A DNA stretch of 64,000 bases from Bacteroidales bacterium UBA1794 (GCA_002315435.1 DCFW01000005.1:67113-131112); one strand, 5' to 3'; positions 38,724-49,374 are shown, counted from the stretch's first letter. The notes: generated from the letters alone by a model not told the origin. Program-made: numbers and translations.

Positions 38724-38738
38724 TAATAGAGATACTAT

Positions 38739-40358
38739 ATGAAAAATTTTAAGATATTAATAAGTTTACTATTGTTGGCAATCGTCTCTACTTCATGTGA
38801 TGGTTGGCTCAATTTAACTCCTACCAGTGGAGTCGCTCGTAATGAGTATTGGCAAAGTAAAGAAGATGTTGCATCTTTTACGACTGGAATTTATTCGGCA
38901 TTAGTTGGAGATGATGTTTCATTGAGATTGATATTATGGGGTGAAATGAGAGCAGATATGCTTACTTCAGGTACGAAGAATAATTCAAACTTTTCATTGA
39001 TAAAACAAGGTGAAATTACAAGTTATAATTCATACTGTGACTGGGGATCGTTTTATACCGTGATAAATAATTGTAATACGTTGATTAAGTATGCACCTGG
39101 TGTACTTGATATTGATAAATCATTCACTCAATCAGCACTTCAGCTGAATGAGGCTCAAGCAGTTGGTGTTCGTAGTTTGATGTATTTCTATCTTATCCGG
39201 AATTTTGGAGATATACCTTATACAACAACAGCATATGTAGATGATTCTCAAGACTTTTCAATTGCGAAAAGTGATAAGGATTCTGTCCTGAATTATACGA
39301 TTCGCGATATGGAAAGCGTAGTTGAAGAGTTACCAACATATTACAGTACTAGCAGTGCAGCCAACAATAAAGGTAAATTTACGCGTTATGCAGGTTATGC
39401 ACTACTTGCAGATATGTATTTGTGGAAAGAGAATTATCAAAAGACTGTAGATTATTGTGATAAGATTATCAGTAGTGGTCAATATGCATTAATCCCTGTG
39501 GAGAAGGATTCTGTGGATGTTACGGATGATACGAATGGAACTACCAAAAGGGCGTCATATGCTACAGATGGCGGAAAAGAAAATTTGTTTAATAAACTCT
39601 ATGTCACAGGGAATAGCGCAGAAAGCATTTTCGAACTACAATTTGGAACAGATAACACGAATCCATTTTATACATGGTTTACGACGGCTCCAAGCAGTTA
39701 TGCAATCCCCAATACTGATTTTATAAGTGAAAGTCTATTCTTACCTTCAACATTAAGTAGCACTTGTAAAGATATCAGACAACAAGTTTGCAGTAGTTAT
39801 AATACAGTATGGAAATATGCAGGTTTGTCTTTGTCAAGTAAAACGACCAGAACTGAAGCTCAGATGATCGGGAATTTAATAGTTTATCGTTTGGCTGAAG
39901 TTTATTTGATGCGTGCTGAAGCAAAAACACAATTGGCCGCATCTATGTCAGGTGATCAACAACAAAATGAATTAAAAGAAGCTTTGAAGGATGTTGACCT
40001 TATTCGTGATCGTGCCAATGCGGTGGATGCTACAGATATTGATCGTTCAGCTCTATCTGTTTCTACAGTGGAAGAGTTTATTCTTCTGGAAGAAGCCAGA
40101 GAATTTGCATTTGAAGGGAAACGTTGGTATGATGTATTGCGTAATGCTAAACGTAATAATTATGCAAACTTGAAATATTTGGTGAATATGTGTGTGTATA
40201 GCACATCCGCTGATAAGGTATATTCGTTGCAATCAAAATATAGTAACAATTACAATAGTCACTATCTTCCAATATATTATGATGATCTGCAAAGTAACTC
40301 TTTATTGAAACAAAACAGTTTCTATGGAGATGGAACGACTTCTACAAATAAAAAATAA
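38739..40358 (+). CDS. SusD/RagB-like surface lipoprotein 1
   Basis: The 539-aa product has a lipoprotein signal peptide ending VSTSC (Cys near residue 20) and the SusD family pattern: ASFTTGIYSALVG, the helical SusD core, an AEVYLMRAEAKTQLA segment and the C-terminal LLEEAREFAFEGKRWYDVLR. SusD proteins cap the SusC barrel on the cell surface and help capture ligand. It directly follows the broken SusC gene and precedes a second FAS1 lipoprotein by 6 bases. Confidence 0.93.
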   Translation: MKNFKILISLLLLAIVSTSCDGWLNLTPTSGVARNEYWQSKEDVASFTTGIYSALVGDDVSLRLILWGEMRADMLTSGTKNNSNFSLIKQGEITSYNSYCDWGSFYTVINNCNTLIKYAPGVLDIDKSFTQSALQLNEAQAVGVRSLMYFYLIRNFGDIPYTTTAYVDDSQDFSIAKSDKDSVLNYTIRDMESVVEELPTYYSTSSAANNKGKFTRYAGYALLADMYLWKENYQKTVDYCDKIISSGQYALIPVEKDSVDVTDDTNGTTKRASYATDGGKENLFNKLYVTGNSAESIFELQFGTDNTNPFYTWFTTAPSSYAIPNTDFISESLFLPSTLSSTCKDIRQQVCSSYNTVWKYAGLSLSSKTTRTEAQMIGNLIVYRLAEVYLMRAEAKTQLAASMSGDQQQNELKEALKDVDLIRDRANAVDATDIDRSALSVSTVEEFILLEEAREFAFEGKRWYDVLRNAKRNNYANLKYLVNMCVYSTSADKVYSLQSKYSNNYNSHYLPIYYDDLQSNSLLKQNSFYGDGTTSTNKK

Positions 40359-40364
40359 GATACT

Positions 40365-42146
40365 ATGAATAAGAATATATTTAAAAGATGGTCAATCGGT
40401 CTTGTTGTTTCGTTAGGACTGTTCACATTGATCTTAACATCATGTGATTCGTATATGGATGCGGGAGTATATCGTACGAGCACTACTAAAATGATGGATG
40501 AGTATATGGCGTCTGATAGCTCTGATCTTGATTTATTTCTGGAGATTGTAGACAAAGCCGGATTGCGTGGCATGGTTCATGCTTATGGTACATATACCTG
40601 TTTCGCCCCTACAGATGCGGCTGTACAGAGTTATTTATCTACGAACAATTTATCGATAAGTACCTTAACGCAGGATCAAGCAGCAAAAATTGTGAAGTTT
40701 CATTTCGTTAATGACACAATCCCTACGAGCAATTTTATTGAAGGGCGTCTGTCGAAAGCCAATATGGAAAATACGTATTTGATCACTCAAACCCAAAATG
40801 ATAAAAATTCAAGCATATTGGTAAATCGTCAGGGTACTATTGTAAGTAAGAATATCTCATGTGGTAATGGAATAATACATACAGTAAATACTGTGTTAAC
40901 ACCAGAGTCTCGCAAGGTGTCTCAGGTATTTGCAAGTTTGGGTAATGATTATAGCATAATGAAGCATATTGCTTCGGAAGTTGAAGCAGCTGGATATTCA
41001 TTGGATTCTATTTTTGATGGTAATTCCGGTTATCGCACTCTGCTGATACAAAATAATGATGCATTTAAAGCTGCAGGCTTCAGTATTGACGACCAAAGTG
41101 CTTTTGACAATGCTTTTCTGGCAGAGTTGAAAGATAATGCAACCACTACTACCATTCCTAATGAGATGCTTCATGATTGGTTATCTTATCATGTGTTGCC
41201 TACTCGCTCATATATCACGGATATGATATCAACAAGTAGCTTAAGCACAACTGTGAATAATCAACCTTTGACGTTTGTTTACAGAAATGACTCTTTGTTA
41301 ATCAATGAGTTCAAGATAGGTAAACTTAATGAGAATGGCATTTTAGTGAATCGCAAGGGTGATTACACTGATTATACTTGCGCGAATGGTGTTATCCAAC
41401 CCATTGAATCAAATTTGGAAATAAAGCTTCGTAAACCTTACAGGGTATATTGGGATATAGCTACTCAGCCGGAAATAGTGGCCAACAGCTTGTATCGTAA
41501 ATCCGGTACAACACTTACTTATCAATCCGGAGAACTCTCAGAATTTACATGGGGAGGAAAGCTTAATCCTGCTGTTACCTATTATTGTGGTGGACTTCCT
41601 ACAAAGCAGAGCTTTGATTCAAAGGCCCAATATGTATATGGCGATTATCTAAATTTCCGAATCAGCACAAGCGTTATGCAATGGGCTGAATTAAAGTTGC
41701 CGTTATTGATTGCAGGATCCTATAAGGTTTGGGTTTGCTGGCGCCGTGCAAATGCGATTACTTTTAAAACTATTTATAAAGAAGATGGATATGATAATCA
41801 AACTTTGCCAACAGTAGTCGATTTTTCATCCTATTGGCCATCTTCACTTGACGATGACCAGGCTTTGGCCCAAGGATGGAAACAATATAATGCTAAGACT
41901 CGTATCAATGTGATGAATTGTAGGTTGATGGGTACGATAACAGTAAATACGACGGGGCGGCATACATTGCGTTTTGAAGCTCTTGATGCAGGTAAAGGTG
42001 CTAATTCTTGGGATATGATTCAGTTCATCCCTGTTGAAGAAGATCAGGTTTGGCCACGAGTAGATATGAAAGGCAATTACATTTACAGCACTGCGCTGGA
42101 TTGTCAGATATACCCTGATGACGGTTCTACTTGTGTGAGCGAATAA
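40365..42146 (+). CDS. FAS1 domain surface lipoprotein 2
   Basis: The 593-aa protein has the lipobox LILTSC (Cys near residue 27). The first FAS1 domain has the signature GTYTCFAPTDAAVQSYL and the H2-like end GIIHTVNTVLTP; a second FAS1 domain is near residues 190-350 with ANGVIQPIES. The C-terminal 200 residues (KPYRVYWDIATQPEI to WDMIQFIPVEE) look like a beta-sandwich of the kind that binds carbohydrate or protein, but I do not recognise the family. Tightly packed in the SusCD operon. Confidence 0.85.
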   Translation: MNKNIFKRWSIGLVVSLGLFTLILTSCDSYMDAGVYRTSTTKMMDEYMASDSSDLDLFLEIVDKAGLRGMVHAYGTYTCFAPTDAAVQSYLSTNNLSISTLTQDQAAKIVKFHFVNDTIPTSNFIEGRLSKANMENTYLITQTQNDKNSSILVNRQGTIVSKNISCGNGIIHTVNTVLTPESRKVSQVFASLGNDYSIMKHIASEVEAAGYSLDSIFDGNSGYRTLLIQNNDAFKAAGFSIDDQSAFDNAFLAELKDNATTTTIPNEMLHDWLSYHVLPTRSYITDMISTSSLSTTVNNQPLTFVYRNDSLLINEFKIGKLNENGILVNRKGDYTDYTCANGVIQPIESNLEIKLRKPYRVYWDIATQPEIVANSLYRKSGTTLTYQSGELSEFTWGGKLNPAVTYYCGGLPTKQSFDSKAQYVYGDYLNFRISTSVMQWAELKLPLLIAGSYKVWVCWRRANAITFKTIYKEDGYDNQTLPTVVDFSSYWPSSLDDDQALAQGWKQYNAKTRINVMNCRLMGTITVNTTGRHTLRFEALDAGKGANSWDMIQFIPVEEDQVWPRVDMKGNYIYSTALDCQIYPDDGSTCVSE

Positions 42147-42183
42147 TGAAAGTGCTGTTGAATAATAAATAAAATAAGATATT

Positions 42184-44013
42184 ATGAAATTGATTAATAT
42201 AAGAAAATCGTTATTGAGTCTTTCAATAATACTTTCATTCATAGCCATGACCGGTTGCAATGATCAATGGGATGATCATGTTGAGGTCAAGACATCCACT
42301 CTATCCGGCACAATTATGGATGCGATTGCGAAAGATTCCAATTTGAGCACATTTGCAAGTATGCTGAAAACTACGGGATATGATTATGTGTTGCGCTCAG
42401 GTAGTGAATTCACTGTTTTTGCTCCTAACAACGATGCATTGTCAAGTTATGTTACAGCAGGTGATAGCATTAAAAAGTTGATTGTGAAGAATCATATCAC
42501 TTTCCTTAAACACAATGCATCTCAATTGGCCGATTTAAAAACATTACGTTCTGTTAATGGAAAGAATTTGACAATAAGTAGTTTGACTTTTCCTGAGACT
42601 GATGTGGAATCGCTGTGTTCTAATGGAATTCTTCGCACTGTTACGGATGTTGTAATGCCCAAACAAAACATATTGGAATATTTAACCAATACCGTTGGTA
42701 AAGGCAAATATGAGCAAGTTGACTGGTTGTTGAATGCAACCGATTCCGTAGCAGACTTGGCAAATAGTATCCAAACGGGAGTAAATAGCAGCGGACAACC
42801 GGTCTATGACACATTGAAGGTTGCTTATAACCGTTTCTTGAATAAGGTGAGTTACAGTAATGAAGATTCTACCTATACATTTGCTTTATTGCCCAATGTG
42901 GTTTTTGATGTACTGAAAGTGAAATATGCAAAATACATGAAGCCGGCTCCGGATAATGTAAGTTTGAAGTGGCAACAAACCTTGACGGATGCAGCTATAG
43001 CTCGTCAGAGTGTTATGGCTGACTCTATTGCAACGGATGAACTTATTACTGATCTTACATTTCACACCGGTTCTCTTCTTTCAGGGAAGCAGACTAATGT
43101 CAATGGGGTAAACGTTGATTTGAATGCTTTGGGAACCACAACGATCCTTTCAAATGGTAGCGTGCAAATTGTAACGGACGCAGGCATCATCTTAAAAAAC
43201 AACAAGATAAAACCAATAGTTATTCAGGGAGAAGAATTTGATTCTGCTTTGGATCCTTCTTGTGTGATAACTCGTATTCGTAGCTATGCAAGTGGTGGAA
43301 AGGACGTTTATCTAGCCAGTGAATTATACCAAACTCGCGATTCATTAGATGCTAACGGAGTGAAGACCGGTACCACAATCTCATATCTTTTCAATAAAAG
43401 TGCTACTAATACTGAAACAACGAGAGTGAATACGTGGATTCAGTATTTGACAAAGCTCTATACCTGTGATTATAAAATGTATTGGAAATCTTATGATGAC
43501 TTTTCAGACCATGTTCATAAAACAGCTACGAATGGTGCAACCTATGATCCTAGTTATGATCCCACGAACCCTACGAAAATTTGTCCATCTACAATGAATG
43601 TGGGGATGAAGTTGTATGCATCGTTTAGCGGATATCCTAATTTGGTCCGTAGTTCTTCTACGCCTGAAGGTTTAATATTAAATAATTGGGCTGATACAGG
43701 GCTGAAAACAGGCTCGGATAGTTATTATGCATTTGCATCTACCAATAATGCAGGATGTAATCGTGAGCAACAATTATACTTATATCGATTGAATGTGACT
43801 TGGAGTACAAAGACATTAGCATGGGGAACAGATCCTGGCTCAGTCAATACTTCGGGTGCTGTAAGTAGAGATAATCAACTATTGTCTGTGGCTACTTATG
43901 GGCAAACTCATTTTTGGGTTACTAACTCCTACTTTACAACTTCAACGTCTAGTACGAGGAATGGATGGATCTTCCTTGATTATATTCGGTTAGAACCTCA
44001 AATAAATGAATAA
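42184..44013 (+). CDS. FAS1 domain surface lipoprotein 3
   Basis: The 609-aa protein has the lipobox IAMTGC (Cys near residue 25) followed by NDQWDDH. One clear FAS1 domain (residues about 40-160) has GSEFTVFAPNNDALSSY and GILRTVTDVVMP; a second, more divergent repeat follows. The C-terminal 250 residues are aromatic and Thr/Ser rich and end in WIFLDYIRLEPQ, which parallels the C-terminal domain of the preceding gene. Surface-exposed ligand binding is likely; substrate unknown. Confidence 0.82.
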   Translation: MKLINIRKSLLSLSIILSFIAMTGCNDQWDDHVEVKTSTLSGTIMDAIAKDSNLSTFASMLKTTGYDYVLRSGSEFTVFAPNNDALSSYVTAGDSIKKLIVKNHITFLKHNASQLADLKTLRSVNGKNLTISSLTFPETDVESLCSNGILRTVTDVVMPKQNILEYLTNTVGKGKYEQVDWLLNATDSVADLANSIQTGVNSSGQPVYDTLKVAYNRFLNKVSYSNEDSTYTFALLPNVVFDVLKVKYAKYMKPAPDNVSLKWQQTLTDAAIARQSVMADSIATDELITDLTFHTGSLLSGKQTNVNGVNVDLNALGTTTILSNGSVQIVTDAGIILKNNKIKPIVIQGEEFDSALDPSCVITRIRSYASGGKDVYLASELYQTRDSLDANGVKTGTTISYLFNKSATNTETTRVNTWIQYLTKLYTCDYKMYWKSYDDFSDHVHKTATNGATYDPSYDPTNPTKICPSTMNVGMKLYASFSGYPNLVRSSSTPEGLILNNWADTGLKTGSDSYYAFASTNNAGCNREQQLYLYRLNVTWSTKTLAWGTDPGSVNTSGAVSRDNQLLSVATYGQTHFWVTNSYFTTSTSSTRNGWIFLDYIRLEPQINE

Positions 44014-44049
44014 AGAAGTTCAAATATTAATTATAAAAATCGATCAATA

Positions 44050-47000
44050 ATGAAAAGATTAAAATATATAATGTTGCTCTTTCTATTGGCATGTGTAGGC
44101 TCTGTAAATGCACAAAGCAAATCACAAGCGCATGAACTGGAAAAAGTAGAACTGAAGGGGACGGTGGTAGATGCTAGCACCGGAAAGCCTTTGCCTGGTA
44201 TCAGTGTATCCTTGCCTAAAGTGACGGCCGCAATGACGAATGCTAAGGGAGAGTTCAAAATAAAGTTACCTTCATATAATGAAGAGTTGAATGTAAGCGG
44301 ACCTATGCGTGAAACGCAAAAAGTGTTGGTCAAAGGAAAGTCTGAAATAAAAATAAGAATGTATGAAGATGGTTATGCCAATTCTTCATACAAAGATGTG
44401 CTCACTCCATTAGGAGATATGAATAATACACGAATTACTTCGTCAATGACTTATTTGGATACAGATAACAGTACCAATACAGCTTATACGCCCGAGCAGT
44501 TCTTGCAAGGTACCGTAGCCGGATTAGAAACTCATATGCGTTCAGGGCAAGATGGAACGGGTGCAAATCTTTATTTGCATGGCGTGAATTCTATTTATGC
44601 AGGCAATCAACCCTTACTTGTTGTTGATGGAATGGTCATTGAAAATCAGGCATTTGGTACGTCCCTTATAGAAGGATATATTTCTACACCGATGGGTGCA
44701 ATAGATGTACATGATATTCAACGTCTTACCGTATTAAAGGATGCGACTGCTCTTTATGGAACTAAAGGTGCAAATGGAGCTATTATCATTGAAACCATAA
44801 GAGCCAAGGAAATGTCTACTCAAATATCAGCCCATATTCAATATGGAATGAATCTGACTCCTAATAAGATCCCCTTGCTTAATCCTGATGAAGCAAAAAG
44901 TTATTTAATTGATTTATATCAGAGTCAGGGACTGTCAGCTTCAACTATTCAAAATATGGCCTTGTTTAATACAACTCTTCCTACAGAAGACAAGTGGGGC
45001 AGATGGAGTGGAAATACAGATTTTTATCGTTATAACAAATCAACTGACTGGCAAAATAAGCTTTTCCAGAATAGTATGAAGAGCCAATATGGATTGAATG
45101 TACGAGGTGGTGATGAAGTCGCTCTATATGCTCTGTCTTTGGGATTTATCAATAACGATGGATTGATAGATGGTACTTCTTTCAATCGCTTCAATGCGAG
45201 AATTAATACGGATGTTACTTTTTCTCAACGTATGAGATTGCATGCCAACATGAGCTTCTTGTATGGACAGAAAAAAATGAGAGATGAAGCAAATACTTCA
45301 GTAACTAATCCATTATATTCATCTTTGATTAAGGCACCGTTTATGACTTCCAATATTTATGATGAGGCAAACCTTCCTTCTCCTAATCTTGAGAGTGCGG
45401 ATATATTCGGTTTCTCAAATCCGGCAACAATAAGCCAAAATGTGAATGAGAAGAACTCTAATTATAGATTTTTTGGGAATGCAGAAGTAGAATACGATCT
45501 TTCCAAATATTTGAAGTTGTCAACAAACATTGGTTTGGATTACAACAAAGAACGGGAATTAATATTCTATCCAAGTACAGGCATTAAATATGAAAATCTT
45601 TCAAATTCAGCAGTAACCAATTCGGCACGTAGTCGTGTAGAACGCCTTTTTTCATTATTTAGTGAAACACGCCTGAAATACAATCATGACTTTGATCGTA
45701 ACCATCAGTTAAATGCTTTATTGGGTTTCCGTTATATGACAACACATTCTGAAGAAGATTGGGGAAAATCATATAATAGCGCCAGTGATAAATTGACCAC
45801 ACTTAGCAATGGCGATAATATGCTTCGTCAGACAGGTGGAAATCTCGGCGATTGGAAGTGGATGGCTATATTGGGAAATGTCAATTATTCACTATATAAT
45901 AGATATTTCTTTACAGCAACAGCTTCATTTGATGCTTCTTCACGTTATGGCACATCAGCAAATAAATTTCAGCCTTTTCCATCCTTGCAAGCAGCATGGT
46001 TAATTTCTTCAGAGAAATTTATGCAAAAGATTGATTGGATAAATCTTTTAAAATTACGAGTTGGATATACCTATAGCGGAAATGATGACTTAGGCAATTA
46101 TGCCGGTCGCCGCTATTACACATCTATAAATTATTATGGTAATTATGGATTGGTTCGTGGAAATTTGGTTGACGAGGACTTGAAGCCCGAGTTGAGTAAG
46201 AAGTTCAATGTCGGATTGGATTTGTCTATGTTTAATGATCGTCTAGCTTTGACCTTAGACTATTATCGGAACAACATTGATCATATGATTACTTATGGTA
46301 CACCACCAACAATATCGGGCTTTTCTACTTATGTAACCAATGGCGGATCAATGCGAAATACCGGATTAGATGTAGCTTTGAAAGCTCGTTTGATAAACAA
46401 AGCTTTAAAATGGGATTTAGGAATTAATGCTACGTTTAATAAAAATAAGGTTACAAAGCTGAACGATGGCAATTACACAACAACAGCTTACGGAGGCACT
46501 ATCCGTACGGCAGTAGGAGCCCCGATGGGACAGTTCTATGGATATAAAACCAAAGGAATTTATGCCACAACGGCTGATGCAACATCTGCTGGACTAAATA
46601 CCTTGATCGGTACGGTCGTAACTCCATTTCAAGCAGGGGATGTCCGTTTTGTAAACAAAAGCGGAGATTCGGCAGGAATGATTGACGAGAATGATATGAC
46701 CGTGATTGGTGACCCTAATCCGGATGTGTTTGGAGGAATCACTTCGTCAATTACATGGAAGCGTTTTACATTCAATGCTCTTTTTACCTATTCATTGGGT
46801 AATGATATATACAATTATACTCGTTGTGTATTGGAGAGTGAGTCAGGATACCAGAATCAGACCAAAGCTGTAAGAAATAGATGGAGTGTTGAAGGACAGA
46901 ACACATCTATGCCAAAAGCTGAATATGGTGACCCGCGTGGCAATTCACGTTTTAGTGATCGTTGGATTGAAGACGGCTCTTATTTGAAGTTGAAAAACAT

Positions 47001-47208
47001 TAGTTTGTCTTATGACGTGCCTATCAAGGAAGGATTAATTACCGGACTGACTATTTACGGTGCTGCTGAAAATCTTTTCACAATTACCAAATATAAAGGC
47101 TATGATCCGGAAATAGCAACCTCTCTTAATCCATTGACTCGTGGGATAGACTCATTTATTACACCCACTGTTGCTACATTCTATGTTGGCGTAAAGATTG
47201 GATTATAA
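44050..47208 (+). CDS. SusC/RagA-like TonB-dependent receptor 2
   Basis: The 1052-aa intact receptor has a signal peptide ending SVNAQ, a carboxypeptidase-like domain (VELKGTVVDASTGKPLPGIS), a plug with NQPLLVVDGMVIENQ and LKDATALYGTKGANGAI, then a 22-strand-type barrel ending in VATFYVGVKIGL with a C-terminal Leu. It imports ligands across the outer membrane using TonB energy. It is more divergent from the first SusC than a recent duplicate would be. SusD 2 follows after 21 bases. Confidence 0.94.
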   Translation: MKRLKYIMLLFLLACVGSVNAQSKSQAHELEKVELKGTVVDASTGKPLPGISVSLPKVTAAMTNAKGEFKIKLPSYNEELNVSGPMRETQKVLVKGKSEIKIRMYEDGYANSSYKDVLTPLGDMNNTRITSSMTYLDTDNSTNTAYTPEQFLQGTVAGLETHMRSGQDGTGANLYLHGVNSIYAGNQPLLVVDGMVIENQAFGTSLIEGYISTPMGAIDVHDIQRLTVLKDATALYGTKGANGAIIIETIRAKEMSTQISAHIQYGMNLTPNKIPLLNPDEAKSYLIDLYQSQGLSASTIQNMALFNTTLPTEDKWGRWSGNTDFYRYNKSTDWQNKLFQNSMKSQYGLNVRGGDEVALYALSLGFINNDGLIDGTSFNRFNARINTDVTFSQRMRLHANMSFLYGQKKMRDEANTSVTNPLYSSLIKAPFMTSNIYDEANLPSPNLESADIFGFSNPATISQNVNEKNSNYRFFGNAEVEYDLSKYLKLSTNIGLDYNKERELIFYPSTGIKYENLSNSAVTNSARSRVERLFSLFSETRLKYNHDFDRNHQLNALLGFRYMTTHSEEDWGKSYNSASDKLTTLSNGDNMLRQTGGNLGDWKWMAILGNVNYSLYNRYFFTATASFDASSRYGTSANKFQPFPSLQAAWLISSEKFMQKIDWINLLKLRVGYTYSGNDDLGNYAGRRYYTSINYYGNYGLVRGNLVDEDLKPELSKKFNVGLDLSMFNDRLALTLDYYRNNIDHMITYGTPPTISGFSTYVTNGGSMRNTGLDVALKARLINKALKWDLGINATFNKNKVTKLNDGNYTTTAYGGTIRTAVGAPMGQFYGYKTKGIYATTADATSAGLNTLIGTVVTPFQAGDVRFVNKSGDSAGMIDENDMTVIGDPNPDVFGGITSSITWKRFTFNALFTYSLGNDIYNYTRCVLESESGYQNQTKAVRNRWSVEGQNTSMPKAEYGDPRGNSRFSDRWIEDGSYLKLKNISLSYDVPIKEGLITGLTIYGAAENLFTITKYKGYDPEIATSLNPLTRGIDSFITPTVATFYVGVKIGL

Positions 47209-47229
47209 TAATAAATAATTGATTAAGAT

Positions 47230-49020
47230 ATGAAAAGTTTAAAATATATAATTGCTCTTTGCCTCGTACCATTGGCTTTTACGGCTTGCGTTGATGCCAA
47301 TATGGAGCAAGAGCTTGACCCTAAGAATAATTATCAAACGGTAAATGATGCTGACAATGTGGTTTTAGGCGCTTATGCCAGTTTCTTAAAATTAGGCAAG
47401 CAAATGGTCGTATTGAATGAGCTGCGTGGTGATTTGGTTGATGTCACTACCAATGCTTCAACTGATTTGCAACAAATAAATTCAAAATCTCCGGATGCAA
47501 ACAATCAGTATGCTGATCCCACACCCTTTTATACTGTAATTATGAACTGCAATGATGCGTTGAGTAATTTTGATAAGATGAAAGCCAAGGGAACGTTAAC
47601 AGACGATGAATATAAAGAATTATATTCCGATATGACGGGTTTACGTTGCTACACATATTTACAATTGGGAGTTCAATTTGGTAATGTTCCTTATATCACC
47701 AAACCATTGAATACGATAGCCGATGTGAAAGCAGTGGCAGAGAAGCAGGCAACAGTGCCTCTTGATACATTGATATCCTATTTGATAAAAGATATGGAAT
47801 CATTGTATACGAATATCGGTTCAGGTGCTCTTGACAGCTATCAAAATTCAGATTTAGTACAATACACGCTTGATGGATATAGTTTGAAAACGTCTTTTGT
47901 GAATAAACACCTTTTATTAGGTGATCTGTATTTATGGAATGAAGATTATACCAAAGCGGGTATAGAGTATTACAAAGTATTGGGTAGAGATGATGGAGAA
48001 TCTGCAACCGGTAATTATCTGTATTACCGTTGCAATTCACAAACAACCAATTCCTCCTTAGTCTTTGGTACAGGTTCATACTTCCAGATTCTATATTTAA
48101 GATATCATGAAGATGACATTAATTCAATGGGTAATTTTTGGGTAAATATGTTCCAGGATCTTCCACAAAATAAACCTTATATATATGAATGGGTTTGGAG
48201 CATACCCTATGATGTTGATTTTAAACCGACATTCCCTTTTACATCCTTATTTAATCCTGTATCTGATGGCGGAAATTACCAGTTGATGGCATCATCTTAT
48301 GCTGTCGATAGCTTGTGGAATAATCAAAAGCAGACAAATGGTTTTAATTATGATGCTCGTGGTGAAGGTTCAAGCTTCCTAAAACAGTCAGATGGCACAT
48401 ACGCTATACGTAAATACAAGTATCGTGCGGATGAAGATGCTAAGAATGAAGGTAATTTATTCTTGTATCGTGCCGGGCAGATTCATCTTCGTTATGCTGA
48501 GGCTGCAAACCGTGCAGGATATCCTAAGGTAGCATGGGCATTGTTGAACAATGGCGTTCAGTCAACGTTCAATTATAGTACGGCGAAAGACGGTAGCGAA
48601 AAATTTATTAGTGGCTGGGGACCTAATAACTATTATCCCGCGCCATGGTATTTGGATGCTCGTTTTGATACGGATTTAAATATTCGTTCACCGTGGCGTT
48701 ACAATCAGGGCATTAGAGGAAGAGCCTGTCTTGAATCTCGTTCTTTATCTAATATAAAGTCCATTGATATTATAGATAATAAAACGGATAGTACTCATGT
48801 CATTGAGCAGTATTTGCTTGATGAAAGTGCTTTGGAATGTGGCTTTGAAGGTTCTCGTTGGTTTGATTTGGTTCGAATAGCTCATCGATTGAATAAAGAA
48901 GGTTTGGATGGAGGAGCTTTCTTGACAAAAAGATTAGCAGGCAAATATAGCAGATCATCTACAGCAGCTCCCACATATACTAAGGATGAGAGTACATGGT
49001 TCTTAAAATTTAAGTGGTGA
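47230..49020 (+). CDS. SusD/RagB-like surface lipoprotein 2
   Basis: The 596-aa product has a lipobox PLAFTAC (Cys near residue 20) and SusD features: ADNVVLGAYASFLKLGKQ, the helical core (GLRCYTYLQLGVQFGNVPYITK), GQIHLRYAEAANRAG and the C-terminal LDESALECGFEGSRWFDLVRIAHR. It forms the lid of SusC 2. It is the last gene of the operon, with a terminator-like hairpin about 130 bases downstream. Confidence 0.93.
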   Translation: MKSLKYIIALCLVPLAFTACVDANMEQELDPKNNYQTVNDADNVVLGAYASFLKLGKQMVVLNELRGDLVDVTTNASTDLQQINSKSPDANNQYADPTPFYTVIMNCNDALSNFDKMKAKGTLTDDEYKELYSDMTGLRCYTYLQLGVQFGNVPYITKPLNTIADVKAVAEKQATVPLDTLISYLIKDMESLYTNIGSGALDSYQNSDLVQYTLDGYSLKTSFVNKHLLLGDLYLWNEDYTKAGIEYYKVLGRDDGESATGNYLYYRCNSQTTNSSLVFGTGSYFQILYLRYHEDDINSMGNFWVNMFQDLPQNKPYIYEWVWSIPYDVDFKPTFPFTSLFNPVSDGGNYQLMASSYAVDSLWNNQKQTNGFNYDARGEGSSFLKQSDGTYAIRKYKYRADEDAKNEGNLFLYRAGQIHLRYAEAANRAGYPKVAWALLNNGVQSTFNYSTAKDGSEKFISGWGPNNYYPAPWYLDARFDTDLNIRSPWRYNQGIRGRACLESRSLSNIKSIDIIDNKTDSTHVIEQYLLDESALECGFEGSRWFDLVRIAHRLNKEGLDGGAFLTKRLAGKYSRSSTAAPTYTKDESTWFLKFKW

Positions 49021-49150
49021 TTTGCTACTACTATATTATAATGTTGTATTTGGTTAGATTTTTTAGGATAACGGCAAAAGGTTATATGTAGCAGATTTTC
49101 CTTTTTAGAGTTTTGATAATTCATGAAGAATGGAATATTCAAAACGATGA

Positions 49151-49210
49151 AATAGCTTTCAGTCTTTCAGTGCATTATTTGCACAGAATGGCTGAAGGCT
49201 ATTGTTTTTA
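49151..49210 (+). terminator. Terminator of the FAS1/SusCD operon
   Basis: AATAGCTTTCAG pairs with CTGAAGGCTATT (12 bp, one U-G), with an inner TGC/GCA pairing in the loop, then TGTTTTTAT. The rest of 49,021-49,320 shows no gene. Confidence 0.75.
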
Positions 49211-49323
49211 TCTACCCATTAGCTTTTCCGTGTTCATTCATTTAATATCCCAGATAGACCTACGCTTTATTGAGTAAAAATATATAGTTAAATGGTAAAT
49301 GCTGGACATTTTTTATTTGAATT

Positions 49324-49374
49324 GATTCTAGTTACAAAGATAAATAAAAAATATTTATCTTTGTAACTAGAATC
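49324..49374. repeat. Perfect 23-bp inverted repeat upstream of the recombinase gene
   Basis: Left arm 49,324-49,346 (GATTCTAGTTACAAAGATAA and three more bases) and right arm 49,352-49,374 are perfect reverse complements around an AAAAA loop. With one G-T pair the match extends about 4 bp further on each side. Each arm contains TATCTTTG reading outward, the Bacteroidetes -7 box; the one at 49,356-49,363 points at the recombinase gene. No T tract follows, so it is not a usual terminator. Confidence 0.8.

Noticed and set aside
32611..49210. Classical polysaccharide utilisation locus
   Set aside because: There are two SusCD pairs but no carbohydrate-active enzyme and no hybrid two-component or anti-sigma regulator. 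I therefore call it a SusCD/FAS1 uptake or adhesion locus only.
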